Notes: generated from the letters alone by a model not told the origin. Positions 17,648 through 26,236 are shown, counted from the first letter of the stretch. The stretch: 64,000 bases of DNA from Saprospiraceae bacterium (GCA_025055285.1 JANWXM010000004.1:1-64000); one strand, 5' to 3'. Made by a program: numbers and translations.

Positions 17648-18055
17648 ATGAGAGTTGCTGTTATTCGGAAGGCGCATTTTAACGCCGCCCATCGGTTGCA
17701 CAACCCGGCTTGGGACGAAGCCCGTAACCGCGAAGTGTTTGGTCTGTGCAACAATCCCAATGGCCACGGCCACAATTATGAATTGGAAGTCAAAGTAGTA
17801 GGAGAGGTAGACCCAGAAACGGGAATGGTTTTAGACCTCGGTTGGCTAGCTAACCTTATCCGCTATGAGGTAGAGCAGCGCTTCGACCACAAACATTTGA
17901 ATTTGGACACAGAGGAGTTTCGCACTCTTAATCCGACGGCCGAAAACATCGCCATCGTCATCTGGCGTATTTTGCGCGCCCATCTGCCCGAACGCCTTGA
18001 CCTTTACGTGCGCCTATACGAAACGCCGCGCAATTTCGTAGAATACCCAGCTTAG
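17648..18055 (+). CDS. 6-carboxytetrahydropterin / 6-pyruvoyl-tetrahydropterin synthase family protein
   Basis: 135 residues. Zinc ligands His15 (AAHRL) and His40/His42 (NGHGHNYE) with the catalytic Cys34 six residues before His40, the arrangement of QueD and PTPS. The substrate is 7,8-dihydroneopterin triphosphate; the product is 6-carboxy-5,6,7,8-tetrahydropterin in queuosine synthesis, or pyruvoyl-tetrahydropterin in the PTPS branch. QueD is the usual role in bacteria, but no queC or queE is nearby to settle it. The start fits the family exactly. Confidence 0.88.
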   Translation: MRVAVIRKAHFNAAHRLHNPAWDEARNREVFGLCNNPNGHGHNYELEVKVVGEVDPETGMVLDLGWLANLIRYEVEQRFDHKHLNLDTEEFRTLNPTAENIAIVIWRILRAHLPERLDLYVRLYETPRNFVEYPA

Positions 18056-18283
18056 GCGGCCTCCAATGCGGTAAAAAACGCAGAGCACTAGCAGCGTGTA
18101 CCTTCGCCGTCGGAGGGCCTTTTAGCGGTTCGCAAAAGGGGCCTCGTGACGTAAACAAAACGCATCGAATTCCAGGTGGTAGACAAGAGAATGCCGCTGG
18201 AGGCTTTGGAAAACCTCGCTAGGGCAAGGAGGGTATGTCTTATATTCCATGCATAATACTTTTCAAGGGAAAAATTAAATCGG

Positions 18284-18314
18284 TTTGGAGGTTTTAAACA
18301 GCGTCTTACTTTTG
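18284..18314 (+). promoter_or_regulatory. Promoter of the esterase gene
   Basis: TTTG at 18284-18287, a 19-nt spacer and TACTTTTG at 18307-18314: both Bacteroidota elements at the right distance. It lies inside an upstream extension of the esterase frame and therefore selects the ATG at 18345. Confidence 0.65.
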
Positions 18315-18344
18315 CCGCCGAACTTATTTCCAATAGCTTTTTTC

Positions 18345-19076
18345 ATGCGAAGAGAAATACACCAATGGATTAGCCCTAGGCTAAACAAGAAGATGGAGAT
18401 CGCCGTATACGGCCATTTTGGCTTTGCATTATTGCTTTTTCCTACGGCTGCGGCGGATTTCCTAGAGTACGAGCGCTTTTACCTCATAGCTGTACTGGAG
18501 CCGTATATCGAAGCGGGAAAGATTAAAGTCTTCTCGATCAACAGCATTAATGCTGAGGCATGGCTCAACAACCGCATGCATCCGCGGCATAAGGCCATCC
18601 GGCACCAACAATACAACAGTTATGTGGAAAACGAGGTAGTGCCTTTCATTCGAATGCACACGAGCCCTGATACGCCCATTATCACAAGCGGAGCCTCTTT
18701 GGGCGCCTTACACGCCGCCAACGTATGCTTTCGGCGCCCAGACCTGTTCTCAGGGACAATTGCGATGTCAGGCTCTTATGACCTAAGCATATATACAAAA
18801 GGCTATTTCGACGAAGACGTATATTTTAATTCTCCTGTTCATTACTTGCCCAACCTCAATGACGATTACTATTTGCCGCGATTGCGCCGCATGCAACACA
18901 TCCACATCGTGACAGGTTCGGGCAGTTATGAAGATCCCGACGCCTCCCGGCGCCTATCAGGCATCCTGTCGGCTAAAGGCATCCCTCATGAGCTAGACAT
19001 CTGGGGGCCAGACATGCCGCACGATTGGCCGACATGGCGAGCTATGTTGCCTTATTACATTGAAACTCGTTTCTAA
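18345..19076 (+). CDS. Esterase-like alpha/beta hydrolase
   Basis: 243 residues with no signal peptide. The putative esterase (esterase D / enterochelin esterase-like) fold is shown by the nucleophile elbow GASLGA with Ser118, the following MSGSYD block, and a C-terminal PHDW containing the likely catalytic His. An acidic residue in the GSYEDPD segment may complete the triad. The opening (REIHQWISPRLNKKMEIAVYG) is typical of the short cytoplasmic group that hydrolyses small acyl esters; the natural substrate is unknown. It has its own promoter and ends 12 bp from a convergent asparaginase-like gene. Confidence 0.8.
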   Translation: MRREIHQWISPRLNKKMEIAVYGHFGFALLLFPTAAADFLEYERFYLIAVLEPYIEAGKIKVFSINSINAEAWLNNRMHPRHKAIRHQQYNSYVENEVVPFIRMHTSPDTPIITSGASLGALHAANVCFRRPDLFSGTIAMSGSYDLSIYTKGYFDEDVYFNSPVHYLPNLNDDYYLPRLRRMQHIHIVTGSGSYEDPDASRRLSGILSAKGIPHELDIWGPDMPHDWPTWRAMLPYYIETRF

Positions 19077-19088
19077 ACAGGACAGTTT

Positions 19089-19610
19089 TCAGCTCCTCTC
19101 AGGAATTAATTCTTCGAAAGAACCTGTTTGGCGATTCTTGCGAACGTTGTTCCAGTGAAAATAACGCCCGTTCATGGCGATGTAGACACCAGCAGGAAGC
19201 ACCTGTACGAAAGCCAAGGCGCTGCCTAGGTTAAAAAAACCGTCAGATGACATCCCAAAAGCATAGGGAATCATGGCACCGGTGAGGACAATTGTCTTTC
19301 CTTCGATTTTCGCTTCGGCTAGAGCTCGCGCCGTCTCTACCATGCGATCGGTGCCATGAGTAATTAGAATGCGTGAAAGCTCTGTCTTTCGGCAGTTGAA
19401 AATGATGATGGACAGCTCATCGTCGCCAATTTCCAGACTGTCCACCATCATGAGCGTCTTAATGTCTACAGGCACCTCACAGCGCCCGCGCTCAAGCATT
19501 TCTTTGACATGCGTATCCTTGAAATAGAGTTCGCCGGTGAGGTAATTGTACTCTTTGTCAAACGTTCCGCCCGTGACAAATACCTGTACTTTAGATAGCG
19601 TAGGAGGCAT
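19089..19610 (-). CDS. Single-domain asparaginase-like protein
   Basis: 173 residues, only the N-terminal half of a type I/II asparaginase (about 330). Both catalytic threonine motifs are present: TGGTFDKEY with Thr16, and THGTD at 84-88 with Thr87 and Asp88, followed by VLTGAMIP. The C-terminal domain that helps form the dimeric active site is absent. The protein ends in a normal tail, and its neighbour starts beyond it, so this looks like the known one-domain family and not a decayed gene. Amidohydrolase activity is plausible but unproven. Confidence 0.8.
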   Translation of the reverse strand: MPPTLSKVQVFVTGGTFDKEYNYLTGELYFKDTHVKEMLERGRCEVPVDIKTLMMVDSLEIGDDELSIIIFNCRKTELSRILITHGTDRMVETARALAEAKIEGKTIVLTGAMIPYAFGMSSDGFFNLGSALAFVQVLPAGVYIAMNGRYFHWNNVRKNRQTGSFEELIPERS

Positions 19611-19701
19611 AGCTATGAAGAAGTTAAGGCTGAATTAAGAAGCAAAGAAACAGGATTTGTTGGCTGATGCTTTTAATTGTTTTTGCTATTAAAAACGTCT
19701 T

Positions 19702-19709
19702 TACCTTTG
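19702..19709 (+). promoter_or_regulatory. Candidate promoter of a small membrane protein gene
   Basis: TACCTTTG is an exact -7 match. TTTG at 19682-19685 lies 16 nt upstream, slightly short for a -33 element; TTG at 19677-19679 is 22 nt away. The box is 24 bp before the ATG at 19734. Confidence 0.5.
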
Positions 19710-19733
19710 CCCGCGCTATTAATTTCTTTTCTT

Positions 19734-19898
19734 ATGAGTCAAAATGAAGAATACACGGCCAATCCGAAGCGCGATTGGGCTGTCTTTGGAATTAGCTTAG
19801 TGGGTACCCTAGCCCTTTTAGTATTTGCGCCTGAATGGGTATGGGTGGGTTTTCCCTTTGTATTTACTTCTTTAGCCGGTGCTTTAGGCCGCCTGTGA
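19734..19898 (+). CDS. Small two-segment membrane protein, unknown function
   Basis: 54 residues from the ATG at 19734. A polar N-terminus (MSQNEEYTANPKRDW) is followed by two hydrophobic stretches, about residues 17-29 and 33-52, separated by a Glu-Trp turn. I do not recognise the family. The longer frame from 19677 would place the promoter box within the gene, so the short start is preferred. A canonical promoter, acceptable codon use and a clear N-in hairpin topology argue that it is real. It sits alone between two unrelated genes. Confidence 0.55.
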   Translation: MSQNEEYTANPKRDWAVFGISLVGTLALLVFAPEWVWVGFPFVFTSLAGALGRL

Positions 19899-20049
19899 GC
19901 GCCCGCAGCTCTTGTCCGGAAGGAAGAAAGGGTTTCAACGTTGCAAGGTATTGACGAGAGACCCTTTCCTCCGTGCTGGAACTAATCTAGGTTTGAAGTC
20001 GTACTCATAGGAGCAAAATTCCGCCCTTTTTGCAAAAAATACAACTCGA

Positions 20050-20394
20050 ATGGCTATGGCTGAGAAGCACTACTTCGATCCTGAGGATTTAAAAAAATTT
20101 GGCCAGATTGGCGAGTGGCAAAAACCTATGGCAGATAAGTTTTTCGCCTGGTATGGCGAAGTGTTCAAGGAAGGAGCCTTAACAGAGCGCGAGAAAGCCC
20201 TCATCGCCCTGGCGGTAGCACACACGGTACAGTGTCCCTACTGTATTGATGCTTATACGACGACTTGTCTCGAAAAAGGCGCAGATGAAGAGCAAATGAT
20301 GGAAGCAGTGCACGTGGCTGCAGCCATTCGAGCAGGCTCTAGCTTAGTTTTTGCTACGCAGATGATGAATCACGCAAAGAGAATTACTATGTAG
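20050..20394 (+). CDS. AhpD-like carboxymuconolactone decarboxylase family protein
   Basis: 114 residues. The AhpD-type redox motif is QCPYCIDAYT with Cys62 and Cys65, preceded by His58 and followed by EAVHVAAAIRAGSSLV. Such proteins are small cytoplasmic peroxidase-like or disulfide-relay enzymes. It stands 47 bp before the ArsS-like radical SAM gene; this pair is found together in many genomes, where the small protein is called the arsenosugar biosynthesis-associated peroxidase-like protein. The Met at residue 3 (20056) is an equally possible start. Confidence 0.82.
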   Translation: MAMAEKHYFDPEDLKKFGQIGEWQKPMADKFFAWYGEVFKEGALTEREKALIALAVAHTVQCPYCIDAYTTTCLEKGADEEQMMEAVHVAAAIRAGSSLVFATQMMNHAKRITM

Positions 20395-20441
20395 GCAGGC
20401 CAATTCTTTGCTTATCTAATCTTTTCAACAGCAACTTCGTC

Positions 20442-21515
20442 ATGAGCATACACCCGCGCACTCAGACGCTAGCGCGTCGGCAAAGCCCGCTTTCCGACAC
20501 GTTTTATCAATTGAAGGTCCTCAACGGGTATGCAGTCACCGACGCTAAAGTGCCGCCATTTTCCGAGACTATCCGTCGGGCTGGCTATGTGGATGGAATC
20601 CTCAGGCCTACGCGCATTGAAATTTTCCAAGTTAACGTAGGCAAATTGTGTAATCAGACTTGTGCACATTGCCATGTAGATGCCGGCCCAGACCGAAAAC
20701 AGGAGAACATGACGAAAGAAACCTTCGACCTGTGCCTGGCCGTCTTGCAGCGTTACGACATCCCAACGGTAGACATCACGGGAGGCGCCCCTGAAATGAA
20801 TCCTCATTTTCGATGGTTTGTCGAACAGTGTCGGGCGCTAGGTAAACACGTCATGGATCGCTGCAACTTAACCATCATCACTTCTCACGAGCGTTACCGC
20901 GACCTGCCTCAATTTTTCGCTAAACACCACGTAGAAGTCATCTCCTCTTTACCCCACTATAGCGCACGCCGTACCGACGGCCAGCGCGGAGAGGGCGTCT
21001 TTGAAGCGAGCATCGAGGCCTTGCGCATGCTCAACGATGTTGGCTACGGGCATCCAGATAGCCAATTGAAAATTAATTTAGTGTACAATCCAACCGGCGC
21101 CTTTTTGCCTGGGAATCAGGAAGCTCTAGAGCGCGAATTTAAAACCCAACTCCAGCGCAAGTATGGCATTGTGTTTAACCGCCTCTACGCTATCACAAAC
21201 ATGCCTATTAGTCGTTTCTTAGAGTATTTGCTCGAGAGTAATCAGTATGAAAGTTACATGCAAACCTTACTTAATGCCTTCAATCCCGCTGCTGTAGCAG
21301 GCGTTATGTGCCGAAACACCCTTTCTGTCAGTTGGGACGGCTATCTATATGATTGCGATTTTAATCAGATGCTCGACCTAAAGGTGAATGCTTCATGCGT
21401 GCACATTCGCGACTTTGACTTGTCGGCACTCGAACAGCGGGCTATTGTCCTCAATCAACATTGCTACGGCTGCACGGCCGGCGCCGGCTCTAGCTGTGGC
21501 GGTCAGGTCGTATAA
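20442..21515 (+). CDS. ArsS-like radical SAM protein
   Basis: 357 residues. A radical SAM cluster motif CNQTCAHCH (Cys70, 74, 77) is followed by DITGGAPEMNPHF, the SAM-binding GGxP-type segment. The C-terminus is the DUF3641 domain ending in the hallmark CTAGAGSSCGG, which likely binds another Fe-S cluster or metal. The family name comes from arsenosugar biosynthesis, where ArsS is proposed to transfer a deoxyadenosyl group to dimethylarsenite made by ArsM. No ArsM is in the window, so the arsenic role is uncertain. Its last 13 bp overlap the convergent carbamoyltransferase gene. Confidence 0.85.
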   Translation: MSIHPRTQTLARRQSPLSDTFYQLKVLNGYAVTDAKVPPFSETIRRAGYVDGILRPTRIEIFQVNVGKLCNQTCAHCHVDAGPDRKQENMTKETFDLCLAVLQRYDIPTVDITGGAPEMNPHFRWFVEQCRALGKHVMDRCNLTIITSHERYRDLPQFFAKHHVEVISSLPHYSARRTDGQRGEGVFEASIEALRMLNDVGYGHPDSQLKINLVYNPTGAFLPGNQEALEREFKTQLQRKYGIVFNRLYAITNMPISRFLEYLLESNQYESYMQTLLNAFNPAAVAGVMCRNTLSVSWDGYLYDCDFNQMLDLKVNASCVHIRDFDLSALEQRAIVLNQHCYGCTAGAGSSCGGQVV

Positions 21516-23287
21516 GGTAAAGATGCTCGGTCTACAATGTAATTCTCGAGAACGAGCATGTCCATACGAGTGCGTAGAAAGCAGGCGATGGCTTCTTCAG
21601 GCCGATTCACAATAGGCTCGTTCTCATTGAAAGAAGTGTTGAGCAACACCGGTATACCCGTCTTTTGAGCAAATACTTCGATAAGACGGTAAAAGCGCGG
21701 GTTGTCGGCTTGCCGAACAGTCTGAAGCCTTCCCGTCCCATCGACGTGCGTCACTGCTGGAATAAGCGAGCGTTTTTCCGGTCGAACAACGTAAACTTTT
21801 TCCATGTAGGGCACATCGTCTGGGTCTTCGAAAAATTCGGCAGCGGCCTCTGCCAAAATTGCCGGTGCGAAGGGGCGAAAGTTTTCGCGGCGCTTGATTT
21901 TTTCGTTGATGCGCTGTCGGGCATCTGGCTGGCGCGGGTCAGCGAGAATGGAGCGGTTTCCCAAGGCGCGTGGCCCAAATTCAGCGCGCCCTTGAAACCA
22001 GCCTACTATACCGCCTTGAGTAAGGCATGCCACTACGCGTTCGAAAAGTGCTTCGTCGGGCAAGCGCGTCCAACTCAAGCTGTGCTGGCGCAAAGCGTGT
22101 TCAATTTCTGCTTCTGAGGCGCGGTAACCGGTGTAGGCCTGATGGCTAAAGGACGGCCGCCAGGAGTAGGGCTTATTGCTGTATATGGCATACAGCGCCG
22201 CACCTATGCTCGTGCCGGCGTCATGCCCTGCAGGCGGCAGATACACTTGGCAAAAGGGCGTATGAATGCGCAGTTTGCCCATGGCTACAGAATTTTGTGC
22301 TACACCACCCGCGATGCAAATAGCCTTCAGACCTGTCTGGTGATGCAAATGGCGGACAATATGAAAGATCACCTCCTCTGTCATGGCTTGCACTGAGGAG
22401 GCAACGTCGCAATGGTATGCAGTGATAGGCTCGCCAGGTGCTCGAGGCGGTCCAAATTCTCGAACGAGTTGTTCAGTGTACATTACGCCCAGCATGGGCT
22501 GCCCTTCCCAAGACATTTCAACTCCGGTCGTGAAGTGCCGAAAATAGGCAGCATTCAGCGCAAATTTTCCCTCGGGTTTGAGTTGGATGATTCGGCGCAT
22601 CTTCTCTATGAAAATGGGCTTGCCATAGGGCGCTAGACCCATTACCTTGTATTCATCGCCGTAATTCGGGAAGCCAAGCCATTGCGTGAAGGCCGTGTAG
22701 AAGAAGCCCAAGGAGTGTGGATAAAGCACCCCTTGCAGCGGCTTGATAACATTACCTTTACCTACGGCAAGCATACAAGAGGAGAAGTCTCCCATCCCAT
22801 CGAGAGAGAGCAGGGCGGCTTCCTCGAATGGCGACGTCAAAAAAGCAGAGGCTAGATGACTTCGATGGTGCTCTATCCAGCACATGCGAACTGGCCAGCG
22901 AGCACTGCGGAGTTCAAAGAGAGCGGCCAACTTTTGCTTTAGGCCCAACACTTGCCATGCGTTGGCGGCGCGGTCAGCCAAATGTATAGATGCCTGTCGC
23001 TGCCGACGCAATACATGAAGAAATTTGTAACCCAAGCGCGCAAAAGGATTGCGCGACACGGCGACCGTTCCGACGCGCTCCAACTCAATGCCCGCTTCTT
23101 GAAGACAGAAACGAATGGCTTCCGTGGGCAATCCAGCCCAATGCTTGACGCGGCGAAAGCGCTCCTCCTCTGAGGCAACTATTAGCTCGTTCCCTCGAAA
23201 AAGCGCTGCTGCTGCATCGGCGTGATACACATTAAGGCCTAGCGTGTATTCGGTGCTGCTGGCGTTGCTCATAGATCTTTGCATCAA
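21503..23287 (-). CDS. NodU/TobZ-family carbamoyltransferase
   Basis: 594 residues (589 from the alternative Met at 23272). Two domains are visible. The N-terminal Kae1-like domain starts YTLGLNVYHADAAAAL, has metal-binding His140/His141/His144 in IEHHRSHLASAF, and LSLDGMGDFSS and GGVAQNSV. The C-terminal YrdC-like domain contains AEFGPRALGNRSILADPR. These enzymes make carbamoyl-adenylate from carbamoyl phosphate and ATP and transfer the carbamoyl group to a sugar or antibiotic hydroxyl. The start overlaps the end of the upstream GT2 gene by 41-56 bp, suggesting coupled translation and a shared glycan substrate, for example a lipopolysaccharide core sugar (inference). Confidence 0.9.
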   Translation of the reverse strand: MMQRSMSNASSTEYTLGLNVYHADAAAALFRGNELIVASEEERFRRVKHWAGLPTEAIRFCLQEAGIELERVGTVAVSRNPFARLGYKFLHVLRRQRQASIHLADRAANAWQVLGLKQKLAALFELRSARWPVRMCWIEHHRSHLASAFLTSPFEEAALLSLDGMGDFSSCMLAVGKGNVIKPLQGVLYPHSLGFFYTAFTQWLGFPNYGDEYKVMGLAPYGKPIFIEKMRRIIQLKPEGKFALNAAYFRHFTTGVEMSWEGQPMLGVMYTEQLVREFGPPRAPGEPITAYHCDVASSVQAMTEEVIFHIVRHLHHQTGLKAICIAGGVAQNSVAMGKLRIHTPFCQVYLPPAGHDAGTSIGAALYAIYSNKPYSWRPSFSHQAYTGYRASEAEIEHALRQHSLSWTRLPDEALFERVVACLTQGGIVGWFQGRAEFGPRALGNRSILADPRQPDARQRINEKIKRRENFRPFAPAILAEAAAEFFEDPDDVPYMEKVYVVRPEKRSLIPAVTHVDGTGRLQTVRQADNPRFYRLIEVFAQKTGIPVLLNTSFNENEPIVNRPEEAIACFLRTRMDMLVLENYIVDRASLPYTT

Positions 23288-24101
23288 TCAAAAAGCGAAA
23301 CCAAAAACCCTGAAGTACGTGAAAAATTAACCCTTGCGGTCCGTCCAAGAAGCCCAAACGGAAAAAGTAGCGAATAACGAAATATAGAAATGGTCGCACA
23401 AAAAGTGGCAATCGCTCGTATTGGCGTTTCCAGAAACGTCGCCGTTGTTGAGGTGTACCCCAAAAATTGGGCTCAACATATTTCCCATCGCTAGTTCTCT
23501 CTCGGGTCAATTGCTCTTCGGCTTCCAAAGCGGCCCAGGTGTTGTGGCGTTCTATGAAGCGATGTAAAGAATCGGTAACGACGTCTTCAATATCGCCCTG
23601 CAAACGAAGCACCTTTCCCTCAACGCGAAAGTGTTGGTCGTAGCGGCGTGTTTCGCAATAGCCCTTACCTCGGCGGAAAAGTACGGCGTGGTAAACCGGA
23701 TAATGCCCGCCATAACGAATCCACCGACCCATGAACAACGTACGGCGGCTAATGAGAAAACCATTGACATCGTCGGGAATGGGCCGAGTAAAAGTGCGCC
23801 AAAGCGCTTGCCGGAGGTTCTCTGTAAGCCGATGGTCAGCATCTAAGTGCAAAACCCACTCGTTTTGTAAGGACAAATTTTGAAGCGCCCAATTGCGCTG
23901 TTGGCTGTAGTTTTCAAAAGGGTGATACACGACTCTAGCACCAAAACGCTGGGCCAGTTCAACTGTATTGTCTGTAGAACCAGAGTCTACCACAAATATT
24001 TCGCTTACTACTCCTTCTAAAGAGCGTAGACACGTTTCGATATGACGTGCTTCATTGAAAGTGAGCACTATAGCGCTAATAGGCGGAGGCGAGGCAACCA
24101 T
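23232..24101 (-). CDS. Glycosyltransferase family 2, LPS-core type
   Basis: 289 residues from the ATG at 24101. A GT-A fold is shown by SAIVLTFNEARHIE, VVDSGSTDNTVELA and the metal-binding LDADHRL (DxD). The C-terminal half, with RYGGHYPVYHAVLFRRGKG and a hydrophobic region near the end (RPFLYFVIRYFF), resembles the WaaE/KdtX group that adds sugars to the inner lipopolysaccharide core. An upstream frame to 24233 adds a basic, low-complexity stretch not found in the family. It overlaps the carbamoyltransferase gene downstream and is divergent from the LpxD homologue, so envelope glycolipid assembly is the likely setting. Confidence 0.85.
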   Translation of the reverse strand: MVASPPPISAIVLTFNEARHIETCLRSLEGVVSEIFVVDSGSTDNTVELAQRFGARVVYHPFENYSQQRNWALQNLSLQNEWVLHLDADHRLTENLRQALWRTFTRPIPDDVNGFLISRRTLFMGRWIRYGGHYPVYHAVLFRRGKGYCETRRYDQHFRVEGKVLRLQGDIEDVVTDSLHRFIERHNTWAALEAEEQLTRERTSDGKYVEPNFWGTPQQRRRFWKRQYERLPLFVRPFLYFVIRYFFRLGFLDGPQGLIFHVLQGFWFRFLIDAKIYEQRQQHRIHARP

Positions 24102-24349
24102 GTTGCGAGCGGCCAATTTTCTCGGCAAAGGTCGGGGCGTCTTTTGTCGCCGGCAACCCTTGGCCAACTTGAGTTTTTTGACCGACCAAGGAAAACAGTA
24201 TTCTCGGAAAAGAGAAGCGTAGGTTAGACACAAGATGGAGCAGTATCGCTTGGGCTAAAATTCACCTTCGGCGGCCTCTTTTGCCCTTGGGCTCTGCCCT
24301 CGCGTAGCGCAAAGCGAGGCCGATTTCGAGAAAGTCATTTCAAGAAAAG

Positions 24350-24357
24350 TACCTTTG
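24350..24357 (+). promoter_or_regulatory. Candidate lpxD-homologue promoter
   Basis: TACCTTTG, an exact -7 match, 32 bp before the ATG at 24390; the -33 element is weak. A 6-bp inverted repeat (CCTCGC at 24298-24303, GCGAGG at 24314-24319) lies just upstream. The rest of the gap back to 24102 shows no gene. Confidence 0.5.
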
Positions 24358-24389
24358 GCGCAGAATTGCAAATCAATTGAGCCTTTCTT

Positions 24390-25334
24390 ATGAAATTCCC
24401 TCAACCTATTCCCGTGCGTGTTTTGGCAGAGCGATTTGGAGCCCAACTCATTGGCGACGATACCCTGTATGCCCATGGTATTAATGAAATTCACCGCGTA
24501 GAGCCAGGGGATATTGCCTTTGCAGACGTGCCCAAGTATTTTCAAAAAACTTTAGAAAGCCCAGCTTCTATCATTTTGCTCAACGAGCCGATGCCATGTC
24601 CACCAGGAAAGGCAATCTTGGTCGTAAAAGATCCTTTCGACGTCTACGATTCATTAGTTCGAGAGCATAGGCCTTTTGAGCCTTGTACAACACCAATTAG
24701 CCATCGGGCTCAAATTCACCCGACTGCAATTATTGAGCCGGGTGTAGTTATTGCGGCAAATGTTGTCATTGGGGCCCATTCCTACATTCAAGCCAACACC
24801 TACATAGGGTCTTATACGATAATTGGCGATCGCGTTCACATTGGCCCAAATTGTATCATTGGCAGCGATGCCTTCTACTTTAAAAAACATGCCCATGGCG
24901 CTTACCAGAGGTGGTGTTCTGGTGGGCGCGTGGTCATTGAGGACGAAGTGGAGATCGGTGCGGGTTGTACAATAAACAAGGGCGTTAGTTCAGACACAAT
25001 TATCGGCTTTGGCTCAAAATTGGACTGTCAGATACACATTGGGCACGATGTAGTGGTCGGTAAACACTGTCTTTTTGCCGCGCAAGTAGGCATTGGAGGT
25101 GAAGCAATTATAGAAGATCATGTTGTGCTTTATGGTCAAGTGGGAGTCGCGCACACTGTGCGCATCGGCCGAGGTGCTGTGGTGTTGGCCACTTCGGGCG
25201 TATCTAAGTCGCTCGAGGGAGGAAAGACGTACTTTGGTTCTCCGGCAGAAGAGGTTCGCCTCCGATATCGTCAACTGGCAGCTTTGCGGATGTTGCCGGC
25301 GTGGCTGCGCGAACGCTCCAAGGAATTTTCTTAA
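24390..25334 (+). CDS. LpxD-family acyltransferase
   Basis: 314 residues. The N-terminal LpxD domain (VLAERFGAQLIGDD, then EPGDIAFADVPKY) is followed by a left-handed beta-helix of hexapeptide repeats (residues about 105-280: HPTAIIEPGVVIAANVVIG and similar). The active-site region is QIHIGHDVVVG, with the His expected from LpxD. LpxD adds a 3-hydroxyacyl chain to UDP-3-O-acyl-glucosamine in lipid A synthesis. The substrate loop reads KKHAHGAYQRW instead of the usual GFG-type, so it may be the second, divergent LpxD-like protein many Bacteroidota carry. The stop codon shares the TTAA at 25331-25334 with the convergent gene. Confidence 0.85.
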   Translation: MKFPQPIPVRVLAERFGAQLIGDDTLYAHGINEIHRVEPGDIAFADVPKYFQKTLESPASIILLNEPMPCPPGKAILVVKDPFDVYDSLVREHRPFEPCTTPISHRAQIHPTAIIEPGVVIAANVVIGAHSYIQANTYIGSYTIIGDRVHIGPNCIIGSDAFYFKKHAHGAYQRWCSGGRVVIEDEVEIGAGCTINKGVSSDTIIGFGSKLDCQIHIGHDVVVGKHCLFAAQVGIGGEAIIEDHVVLYGQVGVAHTVRIGRGAVVLATSGVSKSLEGGKTYFGSPAEEVRLRYRQLAALRMLPAWLRERSKEFS

Positions 25335-26236
25335 TTGGGCATTTTGGCCATTTCAGCCAAAAGTTGGATTGCCTTTTGGCGATACGGATGCGTGTCATCC
25401 TGCCGGATTCGGCTAAGCAAAGCCCGGGCAGCGCTAGGGTCATCTATGTGGAGGTAGGCCAGTGCCAATTGCCACTCGGCTTCGCTCTTCCGCAAGTAGT
25501 CAGGAGTATTTATCGCTTGCCGGAGGAAGGGTATGGCCTTTTCGTACTCACCCTTTGCGAGATGGACTTCGCCGATGAGGTGTCGGGCAGAGATGTAGCG
25601 CTCGTCCTCGGGAGCGACGCGGGCAAGACGCTGGATGGCTCGAGCAAATCGCTTTTCTTCGAGGTCGAGATAGATGGAGTCCATGAAAGCGAGGCGTTCT
25701 TCCTCGTTGCGCACTACAGTTCGTTTAAATTGTGGTTGCTCCGTATAACGCGCAGCTAGGTCGGCAAAAAGTCGCTTAGGCGTTGTGGTCGGCAAGAGGA
25801 GGGATTCAGGCGGTTCCGCAGCAATCACCTCCTTCGAGGAGGAAATATCTGTTTTAGGTACAGTAACAGGTGGTTTCGCCGGCAGCGAGTTAGATGACTG
25901 AGCTGTTTCCCTTCGACCGGGCAACCCGAAGATGGAATATAGGGCGACGACCAGGAGCAATACGCTTGCCACAGCGACAAAAACCAGATGGCGATACCGA
26001 GGTGTAGGCTCGCGCAAGGGATGCTGTTTGGCCCATTGCTGCAGCTGAGTGCGGAGTCGTTCCTGCACTAGATATTCCATTGCCTCATGCTCGCGCTGCC
26101 GAGCAGTGAGTTGTTCGGCTAGGTCCGGATTGCGCGTTATTTCTGCCTCTAAATCAGCGCGTTCCTGAGGCGACATTAGTCCTAACAAATAGCGTTCAAT
26201 AAGGTCGTGGTTCGGCTGTTGTCCTTTCATCGTCAA
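25331..26236 (-). CDS. Putative anti-sigma factor with periplasmic TPR-like domain
   Basis: 301 residues. The N-terminal cytoplasmic part (LIERYLLGLMSPQERADLEAEI, about residues 12-60) resembles the zinc-less anti-sigma domain of Bacteroidota ECF systems. One transmembrane segment lies at about 84-104 (LVFVAVASVLLLVVALYSIF). A proline-rich linker is followed by a helical C-terminal region with at least two TPR-like units (ISARHLIGEVHLAKGEYEKAIPFLRQAI, then SEAEWQLALAYLHI). Its ATG overlaps the sigma gene stop by 4 bp, so the two should be co-translated. It is the expected membrane-anchored regulator of the sigma factor; the TPR part could sense a periplasmic partner. Confidence 0.75.
   Translation of the reverse strand: MTMKGQQPNHDLIERYLLGLMSPQERADLEAEITRNPDLAEQLTARQREHEAMEYLVQERLRTQLQQWAKQHPLREPTPRYRHLVFVAVASVLLLVVALYSIFGLPGRRETAQSSNSLPAKPPVTVPKTDISSSKEVIAAEPPESLLLPTTTPKRLFADLAARYTEQPQFKRTVVRNEEERLAFMDSIYLDLEEKRFARAIQRLARVAPEDERYISARHLIGEVHLAKGEYEKAIPFLRQAINTPDYLRKSEAEWQLALAYLHIDDPSAARALLSRIRQDDTHPYRQKAIQLLAEMAKMPN

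Noticed and set aside
19089-19610. Asparaginase-like gene as a truncated pseudogene
   Set aside because: Both catalytic motifs are intact and the one-domain form exists as a family; no remnant of the second domain follows.
21503-21515. 13-bp overlap of convergent arsS-like and carbamoyltransferase genes as a frameshift sign
   Set aside because: Both proteins end with their normal family C-termini, so the overlap is genuine packing.
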